This document shows, one piece after another, positions 11,633-23,045 of a DNA stretch of 64,000 nt. The translations under genes were made by a program, and so were the position numbers. The notes beneath the pieces were generated by a model, which was given only the letters and a program-made list of their open reading frames with translations, searched no databases and was not told the origin of the DNA. The DNA is from Plazaster borealis (lineage: Eukaryota > Echinodermata > Asteroidea > Forcipulatida > Labidiasteridae): NCBI GenBank assembly GCA_021014325.1, contig CM037463.1, positions 1,488,001 to 1,552,000 on the forward strand, read 5' to 3'. Every line of letters begins with the position of its first letter. Position 1 is the stretch's first letter.

Positions 11633-11918
11633 GTACAAGTGGGCTACATTAAAATGACCGGCAGCCATGATGGAGAAGTTGCGTCCGGAAAGTGGGCATC
11701 GGATGTTCTGGATAACCACCGGTTATGTTATCATTTTATTCGAGCAAATTATTTTGTAGGTTTAGTAGAGCCACATTCTCAAGACAAAATACATTCCTTC
11801 ATTTATTTATTAACTAATTTCCTTTTTTACTAAATGAAACACAATTTACAATTCAAGAATCTTCACCAATGACTCCATCTTCCTGACCTGTCCTTCAAAC
11901 TGGGAAATGTGTCCTTAA

Positions 11919-12242
11919 AGGTATTGTACACTTTTGGTAACAGCTCAAAATCAGTGTCCACATTTTGTGTGATTCAACATAAATGCATGAACAAACAAAC
12001 CTGTGAAAGTTTGAGCTCAATTGGCCATCGAGGTCACGAGAAAATAGTGAGAAGAGACCTTGTGTGTTTTCTGTTTTTTCAAACATCGAGTTTTTATCGC
12101 GCGTGATCAAAACTATTGTTTTACTAATTTCTCAGAAACGATAGCATTTTAGGCAGAAATATTTTAAGGAACCCTTTCTACCATTACTTCCTTTAAATCA
12201 TGTAAGTTATATGTGAATCTGTGAACATTTGTACGGGGCCTT
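11919..12242. mobile_element. TTAA-type MITE, group A copy 2
   Basis: Same as the 9292-9635 element through most of its length, with TTAA at 11915-11918 and a looser right end (TTTTAA at 12241-12246) where the terminal repeat has eroded. The central TTTTTATCGCGCGTGAT palindrome is kept. Confidence 0.8.
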
Positions 12243-12500
12243 TTAAAAACAGCTTAGACAGACAAGTAATTTGGGAAAATTAAACAATATACAATTTCTT
12301 TTTCAATTTTGTGTGTGTCTTGCTATGATATCAGAAAATATGACAAGGGTATTGTTTAACATCAGAGAGTTAAGATGTGTGAAGATGTGTGAAGACAGGA
12401 ATGGGTTAGATGCTTCGGAATTAATTAATGTGGAAGGAAACCTTGACAAGTTTCTTATTTAGTTAATCGTAGAACGAAAAACAATCACAGCTTTCTCTAA

Positions 12501-12817
12501 AAGGCACTGGACACGTTTGGTAATTACTCAATTATATATTAGCATTAAACTTACTTGGTAACGAGCAACGGAGAGCTATTGATAGTATAAAACAGTGTGA
12601 GAAACGACTCCCTCTGAAGTAACGTAGTTTTTGAGAAAGAGGTTCTCACTAAAATATTTAAATCCGAGAGCACACAAATTTTTTTTTCTTTCATCATTTT
12701 CTTGCAACTTCGAACCAATTGAGCCCAAGTTTTCACAGGCTTGTTATTTTATGCATATGTTGGAATACACCAAGTGAGAACATTGTCTTTGACAATTTCC
12801 AAACGTGTTCAGTGCCT
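12501..12817. mobile_element. TTAA-type MITE, group B copy 1
   Basis: Begins AGGCACTGGACACGTTTGGTA and ends CCAAACGTGTTCAGTGCCT before TTAA (12818-12821). The left flank has decayed to CTAA. The central palindrome found in the other group B copies is deleted here. Confidence 0.8.
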
Positions 12818-14531
12818 TTAAAGAGGGATTCAGCTCAAAACCAAAAGGCAACAAAAGGGAAACTTCCGTGTTCCCGTCTGATTTTTGACTTTGCGGCTGA
12901 GAATGGCCCGTGACTATGACAACTTAAGCCGATATGTACACCGTGAAAATCGTGTTATTCAATAATGAGTCAATATCCCTGTCGCCATAGCAATCTATGA
13001 TGTAGGCCAAGTTGAACGTGAGTTTAATCGTGATTTATGGATTGTGTTTTATGTTAAGGTAATCAAGTCAGAATATCATTATCTTATTATTTTCATGTCA
13101 TTATTGATTTTTTTCACCATTTATTTATTTTGTCTAAATCAGTTCTTGATTGTCCTTGATTTAAATCATTGTTCTAAATTTGTTTATTGTTCTCTTTGTT
13201 TTCACCAATATGGAAATAAATGTCGAGTTGAATTGAATTATTCATTAGTCCATAAGGATTAACATTGAGTTGACAAAAAAATATATTTCAAAATCAGCAT
13301 TCCCATTCATCTTAACGTATGTAAACCTTTACTTCTCAACGAAGAAAGATTTTAAACAAATTGGAAATAATATTCAAATAAAGGCAATTAGTCTTTACTT
13401 AAAAACTCTCCAAAAAGTGTATTTGCATGTAATTACACGCTTCAATGACGAACTGTGTGTTTCTGGATCCTTACAACCAATTGTGAGTACGGTAATTCTT
13501 GCATGCGTAGAGTGCACTTAAGGAAATAAGTGAAACGAGCCCGTCTTATTTAGTGCGACGTAGTATACTGGCTCCCCGTTGTCTATATTATGAACTGTCA
13601 CTATTATTAGTAAAGCATATAATGGTATATATAATGGTTATATATGATCCACATCTCAATCAGCATGGGGTGTATACAGTTCTAGAGAATGATTTACATT
13701 TGTAAACAGCTCCCAGTGAATGGCCTTTATGTATGGATTAAAACCGTTGGACTGACTGATGAAATTGATATAGCTTGAAAAGACCGTTATGATACCGCTG
13801 CTATCGTCGCCATCTTGCCCGCTCGCAAGAAAAATTATACACTCATTCACATCAAAAGAAAGGGGTCAGGCTGTTTAACCTTCCAGCCTCGGTTTGGTAA
13901 TTGGTTCTGATAGGACAACATGGCTGAACCACAAGCTTGTGGTTTTAAGACCGTCCTTTTTTTTGCGAGCAAAAATAAAACATTTTCACAGATATTTTTC
14001 AGTCGTATTTATGCCTTATGGCGTTATGCAAGGCCTACAAATCGTTTTCAGTTCATTTGAATTTAAATTCCTCTTGCATTACAACCTCCATAACGTGTGC
14101 ATAAACCGATTAAGCCTACAGCAGTTTTGCCAATGTTGCTAGTTTTGCTAGTTTTGTGTAACACACCAAATGATTTGCCTCGAAGTACCTTTAAAATGAC
14201 GAAGGTCTGCGCAAATATTTTCGGCAAATACACTTCAGCGAGTAGGTCTAAATATAGCCCTTTGCAAACTCACACTGCGTTGAGGTGTTGCGTTGAAAAT
14301 GTGAAAATTGCCTTGAGCTTCATTATAACGTCTATTTAATTAAGACTTTCTTTGAATGGAAAAATATGAAGTTCCTATTAAAATTTGAACTCAGAATTTT
14401 GCTATCATTTTATAGATGTCAAACGTTATCAATTACTGAATACGAATTCTAAATTGTGCAACGATTTTCTTATAAGATTGAATTAGAGAAGTATATGTTT
14501 CTCTTCGCAGATTGGTCGATTTCTAATAACA
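12818..14531. other. No recognisable gene
   Basis: AT-rich. About 13650-13910 resembles the interior of the group E MITE (CGCCATCTTG, CTTCCAGCCTCGGTTTGG). Short open frames at 13044-13521 and 13894-14339 are low-complexity or Phe/Ile-rich and carry no recognised domain. Confidence 0.45.
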
Positions 14532-14760
14532 CACTCTAAAAACTCCGGGTCCCGTGGAGCCTGACCCGTTTCTAGGTCAGTATGATCCGGAATCTGCGTC
14601 AGAATGACTCATAAATGGATCCCAATGACGCAGAATCTGAGTTGAAATCCCATTTTTAAACTACTTTCCAGGTCAGCCTGACCCTGAAATGGGTCAGGCA
14701 GACAGGCACCCTTGGTCCTGGAATCCGGATGAATTCTGATTAAGGAGTTTTTTTTAGAGT
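14532..14760. mobile_element. Palindromic MITE, ACTCTAAAAA / GGGTCA family, copy 1
   Basis: Ends CACTCTAAAAACTCC and GGAGTTTTTTTTAGAGT. The interior is filled with TGACCC/GGGTCA words in both directions. Related copy at 19245-19479. Confidence 0.75.
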
Positions 14761-15271
14761 GGGTGCGTTCGATTAGCTTCCCGGGTCGACCCCGTTGTGC
14801 TCATCCGACCCCCTGACATGAGCTAATCGAACACCAACTTCCCCCAGCATTCACACCAATGCATCTTGGGACAGCCGACCGCAACTTATTTCATTGGGTG
14901 CATACGTCCGAAACTTTTCTTGGATTCACGAAAAGATCGTAAAAAAGTTATTCTCAAGGTAAAATTGCAACGTTAATTTATTTGACAAGCCCACGTTGAT
15001 ACAAAAGTACGCGTCTTCGAAAAAAACCCACCTTAATATCCACAAAGTCGCTGTTTTAAGGGTGAAAATGTGTGTCAAACTTACTGAAAGTGTCCCGCTA
15101 AACTACAAACAAAATGGTGGCCATTGAGAAAGTTTTTCGTCATGCACCTGGGTCAGCCACAAGCAGGTTACTTGAGTCTGACCTGGGTAAGCCACCAGTG
15201 ACGTCAAAGCTACTCAAACGCACTGGGGTCAGACCTCAGTCAACCAGGGGAAGCTAATCATATACGCACCC
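14761..15271. mobile_element. DNA element with GGGTGCGTTCGATTAGCTTC ends
   Basis: Terminal repeats GGGTGCGTTCGATTAGCTTC at the left and GGAAGCTAATCATATACGCA followed by CCC at the right. It starts exactly where the previous MITE stops. The subterminal parts hold further inverted GACC/GGTC blocks. About 511 bp, non-coding. Target duplication unclear. Confidence 0.65.
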
Positions 15272-15859
15272 ACACCGCGCCGTGTAGATCTTCAGAGTTT
15301 TGCGCGTATTCAAACAATAATTGCAAACATTTTTTTAACGTGTGAAGGAAATCAAACAAATAGTAGCACATTTTTTACGGGTTCAATATTAGATCACGCG
15401 CAAGACTTTCGTAGTCTAATCAGTGCACGAAGAACATCGTAGCTAAAATTGCTCCTCATTATTCCCTTTTCAGTTGACTCCAATACACCGCGTACGAAGC
15501 AAACACCGAGACGAGTTTTAATCAAGGAGTATTCCGGTGTAAATTCACCCCCACGAAACACACATTGACCATTGTATGTAACACGATCGAACGAATCCCA
15601 TTTCATCTACAGGCAGATTTCCCTGAAGTCCTCGTGTGTTTCCGATCCATGTCTGGAGATGTTTGATGAAAAACCGCGGGAATACGGATGCAGTCATTGG
15701 TGGATGAATGTCTTTATTCACGAGATTACAGTCATGATCTCCGTTTTCGTCGTTTTCACACTTGGGGAATATTTTTCCTATCAATGTCTTTTCTTTCTTA
15801 AAGATCAGCTCAACACAAGGGAGCAATCCTCCCTGCAAATTGATTCTTTTTAATACAAT

Positions 15860-16340
15860 GTGCAAGTCTCGCGCGTATTCGAACACGGGACCCGTTAAAG
15901 GCACTGTACACGTTTGGTAATAACTCAAAATATATCTCAGCATAAAAACTGACTTGGTAACGAGCAACGGAGAGCTGTTGATAGTATAAAACATTGTAGG
16001 AAACGACTCCCTCTGAAGTAACGTAGTTTTTGAGAAAGAGGTAATTTGTCACTAAAATAATAAAAAACTTCTTGCAAGAAGTTTTTATTCCTATCTGAAA
16101 GCACACATATTTGTACAACAAGGGTGTTTTTTCTTTCATCATTTTCTTGCAACTTCGATGACCAGTTGAGCCCAAATTTTCACAGGCTTGTTATTTTATG
16201 CATATGTTGGGATACACCAAGTGAGAACACTGGTCTTTGACAATTACCAAACGTGTACGATGCCTTTAAAGAGTACGATTGAGTTTCCTTCAAGCATGTC
16301 CGTGGTCCCCAAAATGTTCGAATACGAACGAGACTTGCAC
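15860..16340. mobile_element. GTGCAAGTCTCG palindromic MITE, interrupted copy
   Basis: Arms GTGCAAGTCTCGCGCGTATT and its inverse near CGAACGAGACTTGCAC lie at both ends. The middle is occupied by a group B TTAA MITE (15899-16265). The uninterrupted form is present at 38651-38781. Confidence 0.85.
15899..16265. mobile_element. TTAA-type MITE, group B copy 2 (intact)
   Basis: TTAA at 15895-15898 and 16266-16269. Ends AGGCACTGTACACGTTTGGT and inverse CCAAACGTGTACGATGCCT. A perfect central palindrome AACTTCTTGCAAGAAGTT lies near 16067-16086. It sits in the TTAA of another MITE, which gives a clear insertion event. Confidence 0.92.
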
Positions 16341-16543
16341 GGTGTATTATTTTATAAATGACGAGATTCTAGGATCAAGTGAGGTTTACGGACTCACCAA
16401 GTACTATAATCTCTTTTGGGCTGTGTGGTGGTTCATCATGCAACGTTATAAATCCTACCAAGAGATCCTATAGGATGCATAAAATGCATTTAAACCCATA
16501 GAGAAACATTTTATCGGATCAGAAGCATGGGCAAATACAGGGT

Positions 16544-16584
16544 GCCAGACTAGTCTGCCCAATGGCCAGACTAGTCTGCCCATT
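16544..16584. repeat. Two-copy 20-21 bp tandem repeat
   Basis: CCAGACTAGTCTGCCCA is repeated twice head to tail (16544-16564 and 16565-16584). Each unit contains the palindrome GACTAGTC. Confidence 0.8.
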
Positions 16585-17317
16585 GCGTTGTGCTGCATTT
16601 CGACCGAAAATGGCGTCCAGCAACCACGTGACCGAATAAAGATGGTCCCTCTATGTCGCAACTCTCTCAATACACAGCTCTGGTCAATCAATATTGGTAG
16701 ACATCTTTAAAAACATGGAGGAACTATGCATTTGTACTTGACTATTTCAGAGTGTGTTTTGTTCGCCTTAAAAGGTTTATGGCAGGGGAGGGGTGAGTGG
16801 TGGAAGATACTTATTGAAGCTAAGCACCATCATAGGTTTATCCCATAGTAAAAAATACAATTTACGTATACTATAGTTGATGTTCGGAATTGGGTACTGG
16901 GTATTGGTTTATTTAAATTCCATTCGTGGTCACAGTCCACATTGCTAGAATGTTACATTAAATATAAAATCATTAAAGTGGTACAGAAGATACATGTATG
17001 CAAAACACGAAAACAATGCAAACAGTAACCAAATAATGAAGGTAAACAAGTTATGTTCCAGCCACAACAAATGACCACATTAATAATTTAAATAAAAGGA
17101 GAAAGGCTGACACCAAGGAGTTGTGAAAAAAATTACTATATATAAATCCTTGAAAGCAATGGTATAGCCACCATAAAAATATACAAATAAATATGTAACT
17201 ATTTTTTTTATATGTGTTTTAAAACCCTCCATCGAGGGGCCTGTTTGGATGCAACGCCCCTGTGGTACGTATAGTCAGCACATGCTGAGAAGCTTTTTCC
17301 ATAGATTAGGAGGGTTT
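16585..17317. other. No recognisable gene
   Basis: AT-rich non-coding sequence. A YY1-like AAAATGGCGTCC occurs near 16608. Nothing else was recognised. Confidence 0.45.
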
Positions 17318-17690
17318 GTTTTGCATTTTTCGAACGATGTTTTTGTTTATCTCAGTGTGTTGTTTACATGTCTAGGTATTGCCTTGGTTAATTTAGGCTT
17401 ATTAGTTTGCTTAATTATTTAAGTTTTTTATTTGGTTTCATCTACAATTGACAATTATTGACATACCGTTTTTGTACACAGAGGATGCTGGCAGAGTTTT
17501 GACCTGCCCCCTTCAAACCAAATCACTGTCCCCTGTTGATTGACACCCCCTCTAGGACGCGTGGTCCAGCTTAGGATATCATGGCATATGAGCTCACCAG
17601 TGTGCACGATGTGGTTAAGACAATGGAAATATTAAAATATGTCAGCATGTGCTGACAGCGGCCCTCTCTGCAGGTTTTAGATTGTCTTGT
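17318..17690. repeat. Dispersed repeat Q, copy 1 (empty site)
   Basis: Homologous to 21738-22400. Shared words include GTCTAGGTATTGC, GGTTTCATCTAC, CCAGCTTAGGATATCATGGC and ATATTAAAATATGTC. At GTTGTTTACATG this copy lacks the TTAA MITE that interrupts the other one. Confidence 0.75.
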
Positions 17691-18217
17691 TATTCGTGAT
17701 TTTGGAAATGAAGGAAAAATAACTCCTTTTATCAATACCAAATATCACTTATACCCTCATATGAAAAAGAGGAGGGGGGGGGGCAAAATTGTTGTGCGCG
17801 TAATCTATTCCTTTGAATCATCGAAATCGAGCAACATACTTTATTGAATTATTTTATCGACAAGGAAATCCTTGAACAATTTGAATTTATAACCAGATTA
17901 CGTTCTTAATTACTCCAGATTCTGACGTCTGCAAACATCAATTACCGTAAAGCCTTAAAAAGCATGATTCGAAATAGTTATCGACTTTAGACCACGACCT
18001 ACATTTTAAGAATACTGAATAGACGCAACGACCGTGGCCGTGTTGGCAGTTCAAGACTAGACAGCCTTGATCATTACCCACAATTTATGTTTCACAGCAC
18101 AGAAAATCCTTCTGGAATATTGAATATTGTTACCTTAGATGTCACAATCCTGCTGAACAACACCAGATTGAATGAGAGATTCAAAGGAATTGGTTATACA
18201 TATTGGAAATAATAATA

Positions 18218-18364
18218 CACTGCAAAAACATGACACTAATTTCTGCCAAAACAATTACACTGGTGTTATTTTAACACCCTATGGTGTTAATTTTGATTCT
18301 CTGTTCGGTATCTATATGTGACAATACCCATGGTGTCAACTTTAACACCCCAGTTTTTGCAGTG
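18218..18364. mobile_element. CACTGCAAAAAC palindromic MITE with TA duplication
   Basis: Ends CACTGCAAAAAC and GTTTTTGCAGTG, flanked by TA at 18216-18217 and 18365-18366. The interior has inverted GGTGTTAA/TTAACACC words. 147 bp, non-coding. Confidence 0.85.
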
Positions 18365-18366
18365 TA

Positions 18367-19244
18367 CATTGAAAGTAACATAATGGATTTTGTATTTTTC
18401 GTTCAAAATCAAACACATTTGAAACCCTTTCTCCACTGATTTGTTTATTTGCTTATTTATTTTATCTATTTATTTTTAAATCTTAAAACTGTATACAATG
18501 AAAACAAGTTGAAGAGGAAAGGAAACACAAAAGTATAAAACCTGTCATTAAAAGATGTTCACAACTAGACCCCTGCCAACAATACAAAATATAATGAAAT
18601 ACATTATTAAAATGGATTTACACACTGTCTGAGAGAAAAATAATAAGATTACACATGCAACTTCAAAATCATTATCGGAATCAGAATTTGAATCTGAATC
18701 GGAATTTGCAAATTTGAAAGCGAAAATATCTTGTATTTAAAATGGAAGTTTCGAATGAGCTAAACAGTCGTCGGGTAGTAGTTTTTTTTTCTTCAGGAAG
18801 GGCACACATAATTTACTATTGATCAATGTTTATATATTTAGTATCAGATCGCAGCAAGGGGACTATTTCGACTATTCCATCTACTCTAAATAAAATGAGT
18901 CAACTCATCGGGGTTCATCCCTGCTCGTTCATCAACAAGGGGGAGAGCTCGAACAAGAAATAATGATTAATACTGCCGGTAAATGCCTGTGTCACGTTGG
19001 AATACTGCACACAGTACGAAGGTCAGATGCTAGTCTAAATTGATAAATAAATCCACCGGGTTCTGAATGGACGGACCAAATTACAAGAGATCGTAATTTT
19101 ACGGCCGGACACTTGGTATGTTAATGCTATTTCACAACTGTAATTCACTTATTTTTTAAGATAGGCCTATATTTGCTTTAAGAACAAATCGTGTTGTTTT
19201 GTTTGTGTTATGTCACAACGAATGAAACTTAAAACTTTAACCAC
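18367..19244. other. No recognisable gene
   Basis: Low-complexity AT-rich stretch with a TTTATTTA run near 18440-18475 and a short GAATC-type repeat near 18675-18710. No exon signals recognised. Confidence 0.45.
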
Positions 19245-19479
19245 ATTCTAAAAAACACCCGGGTCAGAATTGACCCGGATTCCGGGGTCAAGGGGGTACT
19301 GACCTATTTCTGGGTCAGGCTGACCTGAAGAGTGATTTAAAAAATTGATTTTCACTCGGTCAGTTTGACCCATTTCTGGGTTATTTTGACACAGATTCCG
19401 GGTCATCCTGATCCAGAAAAGGGGTCAAGCCACACGGGAACCGGATCCGGGTCATTTCTGATCCGGAAGGTTTTAGGGT
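19245..19479. mobile_element. Palindromic MITE, ACTCTAAAAA / GGGTCA family, copy 2
   Basis: Left end ATTCTAAAAAACACCC and a decayed right end GGTTTTAGGGTATGG. The interior is full of GGGTCA and TGACCC words as in 14532-14760. Confidence 0.65.
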
Positions 19480-20105
19480 ATGGCCAATAAGTGACTTCAT
19501 ACGTCACAAATATTTTGGTATAAAAAACGAGAATGTGGGAATTTGTTGCAGCTACGTGTGGAGGAACAGTGGTTTCTAAGAGTAGCAGAGTAGATGTGAT
19601 GTCGGATGTCCCTTCAGGGCCACCATAGTTTGCTCTTTGCAGATGAGCGTGGCATGACGTAACCGTCGACGAGCATCAATACCATTTAGAAAGCGAATGC
19701 TCTGCTTAAAGCAGTCACCCCAAAATGCTCCTGTAATGAAAACAAGTTGTAGATCTTGTGACGTAGAAGTACAAGGTCTTTAGGTTGATGTGACAGCACG
19801 TCTATCGTCTTACCACATCCTCGTTCCCAGAATTATTGATTTTTCTGTAGATGGTTGGCTGTCTATCTTCAGGGGAATTAATTTCCCATTGGAGTGTGAT
19901 AGACGGACAAAACCAAGTGTGCCACACGTTTGTAATTCATGCGGGACGTTTTTTGGTCATGTACCCTGAAAAAGAAATAGCAATGGTAACGGTTTTGTTA
20001 ACCCCCAATGTAAATGAACGGACTAATTGTATTGTTACTGTGGCAGCGAGTGATATTTATGGCTTTACAGGAGGGAGTCAAATTTACAGTGTACAAACTG
20101 GACGT

Positions 20106-20252
20106 GCCCTTTTCGAAACTACGGATTGAGCTTATGATTCAGCTCAGGCTTCGTATGCCGGTTCAAAGTCCCGTAGCGAAAGTGTACACTTTTAAAATTA
20201 CTGAAGGAGCCCAAGCCTGAGCCAAAGCCCAAGACGTGGTTTCGAAAAGGGC
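20106..20252. mobile_element. Palindromic MITE, GGGCCTTTTCGAAA family, copy 2
   Basis: Ends GCCCTTTTCGAAAC and GTTTCGAAAAGGGC. The interior has AGCCCAAGCC words as in 4671-4814. Confidence 0.75.
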
Positions 20253-20334
20253 ATAAGTTAACTTGGTTTTACTTCCCGCTTCAACTTTATTGTTTGTGGT
20301 TTTGTGGATGGAGAACACAAAGGGCTACAATCCT

Positions 20335-20621
20335 CAACCTCGTCCCCAAGGTGTGTCGAGCAGTACGAGGTTGACCGCTCTCTCACCCTGGTATTGGATC
20401 ATTTGCATATCCAAAATTTTTGGATACGTCTGCAAATTAGAATAGTCTGGCTGTGAACATGGTGAATACGGTGAATACTGAACGAGTACAACTTCACATG
20501 TTTACGTTAGACTTTTGTACACCAGTCGTTGTCTAATCAGGATCCAAGTAAGGAGTTTCCCTCCCAGGGTTTACTATTGTAAACATGGTTGGAAATAAAG
20601 TAAACCATGGGGACGAGGTTG
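20335..20621. mobile_element. Palindromic-end DNA element, empty-site copy
   Basis: Ends CAACCTCGTCCCCAAGG and CCATGGGGACGAGGTTG. CTACAATCCT flanks both sides (20325-20334 and 20622-20631). It is about 108 bp shorter than the 11238-11632 copy because it lacks that copy's nested MITE. Orientation is reversed relative to it. Confidence 0.85.
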
Positions 20622-20645
20622 CTACAATCCTATGTTTCATCCAAT

Positions 20646-21465
20646 TGTTATGAGACCCTAATACATGTACATGTAATTACGTGTATACAACGCACGCTGT
20701 CAATCATTCTTTGTGTGTAAGGTCGTTAACCCTAGTGGGCGGTGCTAATAGAATGATCTAGAGTAGTACTTTCTAGAAAACGACACAAATCCTTTATATA
20801 CGGGCTGGGGGTAAATCTAGGACGGGACACAAATACTCAAGACTGGTGGAAGCTACGACTTCTGTGATTGTGATTCAACTCGTTGGAGGAGCTTTTGGTA
20901 GAGTTCGCTTTTGACCGAGTGCAGTTAAAGAGCTTAATTTAAATCCGGAAAGGACAGTTTCGAACTTAATCTACAGTTCGGTATTTTGGGGTCTTCTTCC
21001 CATATTTTGTGGCGGGTGTCAGATTGTGTACCCGTTGTTGCTTCGTCTTCTTCTGGACATTTTTCGGAGTGAGTTCGCCCCGTGATAGCTCATAGTCACA
21101 TCGGCAAAGAACTGTTTTACCGCCCCTGGAGTTGATCGTTTTAGAGCCAGTGTATGTGATCCTCGCTGTATCTTCTGTTGCTGTGATCCTCGCCTGTATT
21201 TCATCCCGGTTGACGTATTAGCCTGTGAGATTACTTATTTTGTATACGATCTATTTTAATGTACACTTGTTTTACTCAATCATTGTACGTTTGTTAAACC
21301 CAATAGGTATTTGAAGTGGCCGATAGTTTCATTATTAAATCACTTTGATTCTGTGTTCTTTACATCCGTGTCACCTTGTTTGATTTCTTTGTTGCATCTG
21401 AGAAAATTCAGGCTTTTTGAGTGATTTATATTCACGGATAGTTTGGAGATTTTTGGATCGTAACA
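20646..21465 (+). mobile_element. Solo LTR of an LTR retrotransposon
   Basis: Starts TGTTATGAGACCC and ends GGATCGTAACA, so the termini are the 5-bp inverse TGTTA/TAACA. A 4-bp duplication CAAT flanks it (20642-20645 and 21466-21469). A TATA-like CCTTTATATAC at 20791-20801 and a poly(A) signal ATTAAA near 21334-21339 sit in the order expected for U3-R-U5. No internal gag/pol is present, so this is the product of LTR-LTR recombination. The TGTTA..TAACA ends and length fit Ty3/Gypsy type; the clade is not proven. Confidence 0.8.
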
Positions 21466-21737
21466 CAATGCGGGTTGCTTTTTTCATCAGCGATAGAGGG
21501 CTTCTATATACAAAGCCATTTTGGTTCCCTGCATACCCAACGATCATTACATGCTGTAATGATTATTTAATGAAGAGGGACCAGGCTAGCTAGTAGCCGT
21601 TGGCTGTGGCTATGATCAGAAAACTGATAAGGCCTATTTTTCAACGTTGCATATGGTTTGCAGCTAACTTCCACAGCCGCAGCCAAAGTCACTCATGTCG
21701 GACACTATCTTATTAGAAATTTGTTTACACTTTTTCA

Positions 21738-22400
21738 ACGATGTTTTTTAAATCTAATTGTGTTGTTAAAGGAACGTTACAGAACTGGTAATTAAAATTT
21801 TCTTTATGATCACAGATTTACATAAAACTTACACGGTCTAATGATGATGATAGTAGAAAACATCCCTAGAAATATTTCTGTCTGAAATGCCATATTTGAT
21901 GAGAAATAAATAAAACTAATTTCCGATTGGAGTTTATCGCTTATGAGCGTTTTATTCATGCATTGTATAATACATGCAAATGTGTAATCGGTTTTTCACT
22001 ATTTTCTCGTGACCCAGATGGCCGATCGATCTCAAACTTCTACAGGTTTGTCAGTTTATGTATATAGTGGATTATATAAAGTGCTTACACTGCCAGTTAG
22101 CAAAAACCAATTCTGTAATGTTCCTTTAACATGTCCAGGTATTGCATGGGTTCATTTAAGCTTATTTGTTGGCTTAATCAATTAAGCTGTATAATTTTGT
22201 TTCATCTACCATTGACAACTGACAGACCGATTTTGTACACAAAGGTTGATGGTGGAGTTTTGTCCTGCCACTTCTAACCAAATTACTGTTCCATGTTGAT
22301 TGACAGCCCATGTATGAGTCCAGCTTAGGATATCATGGCATATGAGCGGACCAGTGGTTGGGACAATGGACATATTAAAATATGTCCGCACGTGCCTTTG
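21738..22400. repeat. Dispersed repeat Q, copy 2 (interrupted)
   Basis: Second copy of the 17318-17690 repeat, split by a TTAA MITE at 21770-22125. Left portion ACGATGTTTTTT..GTTG, right portion CATGTCCAGGTATTGC onward. Function unknown. Confidence 0.75.
21770..22125. mobile_element. TTAA-type MITE, group F
   Basis: TTAA at 21766-21769 and 22126-22129. Ends AGGAACGTTACAGAACTGGT and inverse ACCAATTCTGTAATGTTCCT. A central palindromic stretch (TGCATTGTATAATACATGCA) lies near 21959-21978. It shares the CTATTTTCTCGTGACC interior with group A, so the two groups are related although the ends differ. Confidence 0.88.
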
Positions 22401-23045
22401 AGGGTTTTAAAAGGGAATTAAACCAATAATTTTCTGCAGCATGATAATAAAGACAAACTCGGTAAACCATTAAAAGTGTTCTGTAATCACATTTTACCCG
22501 ATGAGCTTCACGTAATTCTATACACTTTAATGGTATCTCTAAATCTGAAAAAGGACGCATCAAAGTCAAATCTGAAAGAGTATGTCAATATAAGTCCAGC
22601 CAGTTGTATTTTAAATTGGACAGAATAAACTCAACCATCGAGTTGGATTGTCTCATCATCTCATCAGCAAACGTCTCTCAGCTCATCGGCTGTGGACGTC
22701 TACATCCGACGCCAATATTAATGATCAATATTGTCAGAACGTTTTCTTACAAAAAATATATACACATCACAGGTTAAAACCACTGTAGTAGGCCTGATAG
22801 GCCTACTCTAAAGTATTTTTTTCAAACTGTTTTTTATTTAAAGTTATTTTTTTGATAGGGGCCTAATTATACTTTGCTATTTTCACCTCCTCATCCATTC
22901 CTTGCTGGTCCCAATAGGTTTTCCATCGAATTCCGGCTGCGAAATGGTAGTTTTTGGCCGACATTGACGCACCATCGATTCTAGGAGCGCGTTTTGGCAA
23001 CCACGACCAGAAACATGTTTTAGATTCGGTCAGTTTGTTGTAAGG
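22401..23045. other. No recognisable gene
   Basis: Contains CTCATCATCTCATCAGC-like simple sequence and two TAGGCCTA-type palindromes near 22790-22805. No coding evidence. Confidence 0.45.

Noticed and set aside
9288..12242. CRISPR-like spaced repeats
   Set aside because: Repeats are MITEs with TTAA duplications; no short regular repeat-spacer pattern occurs anywhere.
15545..16175. Minus-strand frames of 149 and 121 residues
   Set aside because: They run across a group B MITE and its host MITE; similar text appears in the other MITE copies.
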